DNA from: DATEPR01 sp036503065
GTDB taxonomy: Bacteria > Actinomycetota > Actinomycetes > Mycobacteriales > Pseudonocardiaceae
Reading direction: 5' to 3'
Assembly (NCBI GenBank): GCA_036503065.1
Contig: DASXXM010000010.1
Location: 1-5,685 of the forward strand
DNA length: 5,685 nt
The position numbers were made by a program, and so were the translations under genes. Position 1 is the first letter of the stretch. Each line of letters opens with the position of its first letter. The notes beneath the pieces were generated by a model. That model ran no database searches. It was not told the origin of the DNA and was given only the letters and a program-made list of their open reading frames with translations. Positions 5,558 to 5,685 of the stretch are shown here, one piece after another.

Positions 5558-5685
5558 ATGCTCATCGCCGACCGATACGAGCTCGAGGACCTGCCGCTCG
5601 GCCAGGGCGGCATGGGCGCCGTGTACGGCGGTCACGACAAGCACCTTGGCCGGCGGGTCGCGGTCAAGTTCCTGCACCTGCCCGG
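5558..5685 (+). CDS. Serine/threonine protein kinase, N-terminus (runs off window)
   Basis: The first 42 residues of a Hanks-type (PknB-like) kinase. DRYELEDLPLGQGGMGAVYG holds the glycine-rich ATP loop (Gly15 to Gly20), and GRRVAVKFL holds the ATP-anchoring lysine (Lys37), at normal spacing. The start ATG 5558 is well supported: GGGAGG lies about 5 bases upstream and the kinase fold begins within seven residues of it, as usual for the family. The 48-base gap after the methyltransferase has only a small 5-bp GC stem (CGGCG 5526-5530 / CGCCG 5535-5539) and no clear promoter or terminator, so co-transcription is likely. Everything after subdomain II, including catalytic loop, activation loop and any sensor or membrane part, lies outside the window. 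Confidence 0.93.
   Translation, partial: MLIADRYELEDLPLGQGGMGAVYGGHDKHLGRRVAVKFLHLP

Noticed and set aside
2680..5685. Full Pgl/BREX type 2 phage-growth-limitation system
   Set aside because: Only a kinase start and a methyltransferase of different architecture are present; no PglZ alkaline phosphatase-like or PglY ATPase gene is in the window.
1..5685. CRISPR arrays, tRNA or rRNA genes, insertion sequences
   Set aside because: No regularly spaced repeats, tRNA-like cloverleaf or rRNA segments, and no transposase or integrase motifs were found by reading both strands.

Overview
The window is uniformly GC-rich, with strong third-codon-position G/C bias, GTG starts, 4-bp start/stop overlaps and PknB-type kinase and PP2C phosphatase genes. 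This points to a chromosome of a high-GC actinomycete, probably Pseudonocardiales or Streptomyces-like; the genus is inference only.

Layout, left to right. (1) The last ~33 codons of a plus-strand gene end at 104 and are followed by a perfect 10-bp hairpin. (2) A 240-base stretch with no intact gene holds a second, longer inverted repeat and a short decayed remnant of a uridine-kinase-like P-loop gene. (3) A minus-strand pair follows: a GlxA/AraC-family regulator (944-1894) whose stop overlaps the GTG start of a type I isopentenyl-diphosphate isomerase gene, idi (348-947). (4) A divergent intergenic region separates these from a plus-strand pair: a 72-residue putative membrane protein (1981-2199) overlapping a SixA-like histidine phosphatase gene (2156-2653). 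(5) Convergent to that pair lies a PP2C Ser/Thr phosphatase on the minus strand (2680-3531). (6) Divergent from PP2C is a large plus-strand gene (3608-5509) encoding an N6-adenine DNA methyltransferase with an N-terminal helix-turn-helix and an HsdS-like C-terminus. A Ser/Thr protein kinase starts 48 bases downstream on the same strand and runs off the window.

The most interesting region is 2680-5685: a PP2C phosphatase, a DNA methyltransferase with its own DNA-binding head and specificity tail, and a Hanks-type kinase lie side by side. The phosphatase and methyltransferase share a 76-bp divergent promoter region, and methyltransferase and kinase look like one transcript. I propose, as inference, a phosphorylation-controlled DNA-modification module, loosely analogous to Pgl/BREX type 2 in pairing a kinase with an adenine methyltransferase. 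No PglZ, PglY or restriction nuclease is visible here. Several genes have a -10-like hexamer 6-7 bases before the start codon, suggesting leaderless transcripts, and this moves the likely methyltransferase start to 3608.
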